The translations under genes were made by a program, and so were the position numbers. The notes beneath the pieces are model-generated. The model saw only the letters and a program-made list of their open reading frames with translations, had not been told where the DNA came from and made no database searches. Shown here piece after piece: positions 47,460 to 49,979 of a DNA stretch of 49,979 nucleotides (positions are counted from its first letter, which is position 1; every line of letters starts with the position of its first letter). The stretch is taken from assembly GCF_004348525.1 (NCBI RefSeq), contig NZ_SMKG01000022.1:1-49979 (forward strand), read 5' to 3'. This DNA comes from Micromonospora sp. 15K316. Its GTDB lineage: Bacteria > Actinomycetota > Actinomycetes > Mycobacteriales > Micromonosporaceae.

Positions 47460-49871
47460 GTGCGCAAAGTCGCAGTGGGTCTGCTCGGGCTTTCGCTGAC
47501 AGCGACGGGACTGGTGGCTGGCGCCTCCGCCAGCGCGGCGCCGAAGCTGCCGGCCGCCGCTCCGTCGGTGGCCGAACCCGCCCATGTGGACCACGACCTG
47601 CCCAACCCGCTTGAGGACAAGCGGCGGGCGATGCGCCAGGAGGGCCTGAGCGACGTCCTCTCTGGCCGGGCCACGACCCAGAAGATCAACGGCAGCACGG
47701 TGGTCAAGGTCGGCGAGACCGCGGCCGTCGGCGGCGCGGCGAGCCGGTCCGCCAAGGCCACCAAGGCCGGCAAGGGCGCGACCAAGGACCAGTACGTCGA
47801 GCTCGGCCGCGAGACGACGGACAAGATCTTCGTGATCCTCGCCGAGTTCGGTAACCAGCGGCACCCGAACTACCCGGACCAGGACACCGACCCGGACACG
47901 GCGGGCCCGACCCGCTTCGACGGGCCGCTGCACAACGAGATCCCGCAGCCCAACCGGGCGGTGGACAACTCGACGATCTGGCAGCCGGACTTCAGCGCCG
48001 ACCACTTCCGGCAGATCTACTTCGGCACCAACCCGGGCGACGAGTCGCTGAAGCAGTACTACGAGGCGCAGTCCTCGGGCCGCTACAGCGTCGAGGGTGA
48101 GGTCACCGACTGGGTCAAGGTGCCGTACAACGAGGCCCGCTACGGCCGCTCCGGCGGCTACCCCTGCGCCTCGAACGTCTGCACCAACACCTGGAACCTG
48201 GTCGCGGACGCCGCCAACCAGTGGGTCGCCGACCAGAAGGCCGCCGGCAAGACCGACGCGGAGATCGCCGCCGAGGTCAAGTCCATGGACCAGTGGGACC
48301 GGTACGACCACGACGGTGACGGCAACTTCAACGAGTCGGACGGCTACATCGACCACTTCCAGATCGTCCACTCCGGCGGTGACGAGGCCGACGGTGACCC
48401 GCACCAGGGTGAGGACGCCATCTGGAGCCATCGCTGGTACGCCTTCGCGTCCGACCAGGGCGTCACCGGCCCGCCGAACTTCCCGGCCGGCGGTGCCCAG
48501 ATCGGCAACACCGGCATCTGGATCGGTGACTACACCATCCAGCCGGAGAACGGTGGCCGCAGCGTCTTCTACCACGAGTACGGCCACGACCTCGGTCTGC
48601 CGGACGACTACAACGTGGTGAGCGGCGGCGACAACAACAACGAGCACTGGACCCTGATGGCCCAGAGCCGGCTCGGCGCCAAGAACGACGAGGGCATCGG
48701 TGACCGGGGCGGCGACCTCGGCGCCTGGAACAAGCTCCAGCTCGGCTGGCTCGACTACGAGGTGGTCGTGGCCGGTCAGAAGCGGACCCTGGAGCTCGGC
48801 CCGCAGGAGTACAACTCCGACAAGGCGCAGGCCGCCGTGGTCGTGCTCCCGCAGCGGGAGTACACCTTCGACCACGGCGCGCCGTTCGCCGGCACGAAGC
48901 AGTTCTTCTCCGGCAACCGGGACGACCTGAACAGCACCATGACCCGGACGCTGGACCTCACCGGCAAGACCAGTGCCGCGTTCAGCATGAAGGGCCGCTA
49001 CAGCATCGAGGCCGACTTCGACTACCTCTTCTTCGAGGCGTCGACCGACGGCCAGTCCTGGACGCCGCTGCCCGGCACGGCCAACGGTGCGCCGCTGAAG
49101 GAGATCTCGACCGGACGCTACGCCCTGGACGGCTCCAGCGGTGGGCAGTGGGTGGACATCAACATCCCGCTGACCGCCTACGCCGGCCAGAACGTGCAGT
49201 TCCGGCTCCGCTACCAGACCGACGGCGGTGTCTCCGAGGGCGGCTTCTACGGTGACGCCGTCACCGTGACCGCCGACGGGCAGACCCTGCTCAGCGACGG
49301 TGCCGAGGCCGGTGCCGCGGGCTGGACCCTCGCCGGTGGCTTCGAGATCGCCGAGGCCTCCTACACCCGGCTCTTCGACAACTACTACATCGCCGGCAAC
49401 CGGTCGTACGTCTCGTACGACAAGTACCTCAAGACCGGCCCGTACTTCTTCGGGTACACGAACACCCGCCCGGACTGGGTGGACCACTACGCGTACCAGG
49501 AGGGTCTGCTGATCTCGTACTGGAACACCCGGTACGAGGACAACGACACCTTCGAGCACCCGGGCGAGGGTCGCAACATGATCATCGACGCCCACCCGCG
49601 GCCGATCTACAACCTGACCGGCCAGGCGTGGCGGGCCCGGGTCCAGGTGTACGACGCGACGTTCGGCCTGAAGAAGGCCGACTCGTTCACGCTGCACCTG
49701 AACAGCCAGCCGCAGTACATCCGCGGCCAGGCCGCCGAGCCGCTCTTCGACGACACCAAGAAGTACTTCTACGAGGAGCTGCCGAACCACGGCGTCAAGC
49801 TCCCCGCGGTCGGTGTCAAGATCAAGGTGCTGGAGCAGAAGGGCACCTCGATGAAGATCCGGATCTCCTGA
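47460..49871 (+). CDS. M6 family secreted metallopeptidase (immune inhibitor A-like), paralogue 3
   Basis: 803 residues; GTG at 47460 behind GGAGG. Signal peptide 'VRKVAVGLLGLSLTATGLVA' to about residue 26. Propeptide with 'EDKRRAMRQEGLSDVLSGRA', then a basic Ala/Lys-rich linker ('SRSAKATKAGKGATKDQYVE'). M6 domain: Ca2+ loop 'DHDGDGNFNESDGYIDHFQI', zinc site H372-E-Y-G-H376 in 'SVFYHEYGHDLGLPDDYNVV', and 'HWTLMAQSRLG'. Two extra Cys ('YPCASNVCTN') may form a disulfide. The C-terminal part again has 'EADFDYLFFEASTDGQSWTP'. It ends with 'GVKIKVLEQKGTSMKIRIS'. Substrate unknown. InhA relatives cleave host defence proteins, but a saprophyte would more likely use this for nutrition or morphogenesis. 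Confidence 0.95.
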   Translation: MRKVAVGLLGLSLTATGLVAGASASAAPKLPAAAPSVAEPAHVDHDLPNPLEDKRRAMRQEGLSDVLSGRATTQKINGSTVVKVGETAAVGGAASRSAKATKAGKGATKDQYVELGRETTDKIFVILAEFGNQRHPNYPDQDTDPDTAGPTRFDGPLHNEIPQPNRAVDNSTIWQPDFSADHFRQIYFGTNPGDESLKQYYEAQSSGRYSVEGEVTDWVKVPYNEARYGRSGGYPCASNVCTNTWNLVADAANQWVADQKAAGKTDAEIAAEVKSMDQWDRYDHDGDGNFNESDGYIDHFQIVHSGGDEADGDPHQGEDAIWSHRWYAFASDQGVTGPPNFPAGGAQIGNTGIWIGDYTIQPENGGRSVFYHEYGHDLGLPDDYNVVSGGDNNNEHWTLMAQSRLGAKNDEGIGDRGGDLGAWNKLQLGWLDYEVVVAGQKRTLELGPQEYNSDKAQAAVVVLPQREYTFDHGAPFAGTKQFFSGNRDDLNSTMTRTLDLTGKTSAAFSMKGRYSIEADFDYLFFEASTDGQSWTPLPGTANGAPLKEISTGRYALDGSSGGQWVDINIPLTAYAGQNVQFRLRYQTDGGVSEGGFYGDAVTVTADGQTLLSDGAEAGAAGWTLAGGFEIAEASYTRLFDNYYIAGNRSYVSYDKYLKTGPYFFGYTNTRPDWVDHYAYQEGLLISYWNTRYEDNDTFEHPGEGRNMIIDAHPRPIYNLTGQAWRARVQVYDATFGLKKADSFTLHLNSQPQYIRGQAAEPLFDDTKKYFYEELPNHGVKLPAVGVKIKVLEQKGTSMKIRIS

Positions 49872-49896
49872 TCCGCTGATCGACGTACCACCACGC

Positions 49897-49935
49897 GATG
49901 CCCGGGCAGGTCACCTGCCTGGGCATCGCCCTTTT
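49897..49935 (+). terminator. Intrinsic terminator after M6 paralogue 3
   Basis: gatgcccgggcaggt and acctgcctgggcatc pair over 15 bp (one G-U) around a single C, so the true loop is larger. A TTTT run follows 4 nt later. The last 44 bp of the window show no feature. Confidence 0.85.
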
Positions 49936-49979
49936 CGCGGGTCTCCGCCCGCACCCGTCGAGGCCACCGCAGCCCGGCC

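Noticed and set aside
1..49979. CRISPR array or rRNA/tRNA genes
   Set aside because: No spaced direct repeats of the right size, and no recognisable rRNA or cloverleaf. The only regular repeats are the tandem arrays at 7.6 and 21.8 kb, whose units have no spacers.
1..49979. Biosynthetic gene cluster
   Set aside because: No PKS, NRPS, terpene or RiPP core enzymes. The ICMT-like and SRPBCC genes alone do not make a cluster.

Overview
The window is very GC-rich, with actinobacterial codon use and frequent overlapping stop/start codons. Its gene content and order (holB, MFS-tmk, topA, hppA, a bldG pair, a DECH helicase, a Tad-like secretion operon with ssd, a HAD-IB gene, acsA) match the neighbourhood I know from Streptomyces. 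The low-complexity lysine tail on TopA and the family mix suggest Micromonospora or a close Micromonosporaceae relative. The organism is an inference; no rRNA or tRNA is visible to anchor it.

Region 1 (1-6.2 kb, minus strand) is a replication and nucleotide cluster: an MFS transporter fused to thymidylate kinase, holB, an RBS-bearing YbaB/EbfC gene followed by two small WXG100-like genes, and a PSP1/RicT-like gene. Region 2 (6.3-11.1 kb) holds a PLP-dependent amino acid deaminase/aldolase, a short degenerate tandem repeat, a divergent TetR regulator and FAD-linked lactone oxidase separated by a perfect 19-bp palindrome, and an AbiEi/DUF559-type gene bracketed by two 46-bp palindromic repeats. 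Region 3 (11.1-22.6 kb) is core: topA, a two-gene unit (a possible LAGLIDADG-fold protein and a lipoprotein), the K+-independent proton pyrophosphatase, BldG and its anti-sigma partner, the MrfA/Hrq1-like helicase and a LURP-one protein.

Region 4 (22.7-29.1 kb, minus) is the Tad-like locus: Ssd/CpaE, CpaF ATPase, TadB, TadC, a 55-residue DUF4244 pilin-like peptide, TadE and an Rv3654c-like protein. All seven are tightly packed. Ssd carries an apparent +1 frameshift at a C4 run. Region 5 (29.4-34.1 kb) is an eroded accessory segment: small membrane proteins, an IS110 transposase tail, a TPR membrane protein, an HD-domain fragment, and a tyrosine-recombinase fragment with an in-frame amber codon, ending in three consecutive perfect stem-loops with G-rich loops.

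Region 6 (34.3-41.5 kb) has a HAD-IB phosphatase. Next is a three-gene operon (SRPBCC membrane protein; ICMT-like methyltransferase fused to a CGPC DUF393 domain; TetR) whose promoter sits between two matching operators. It is followed by a Fic-fold protein that has lost its catalytic histidine and by acetyl-CoA synthetase. Region 7 (41.7-49.9 kb) is a tandem array of three secreted M6 (immune inhibitor A-type) metallopeptidases, each with its own intrinsic terminator. The most system-like novelties are the TetR/ICMT-DUF393/SRPBCC operon, the three G-loop hairpins and the triple M6 array.
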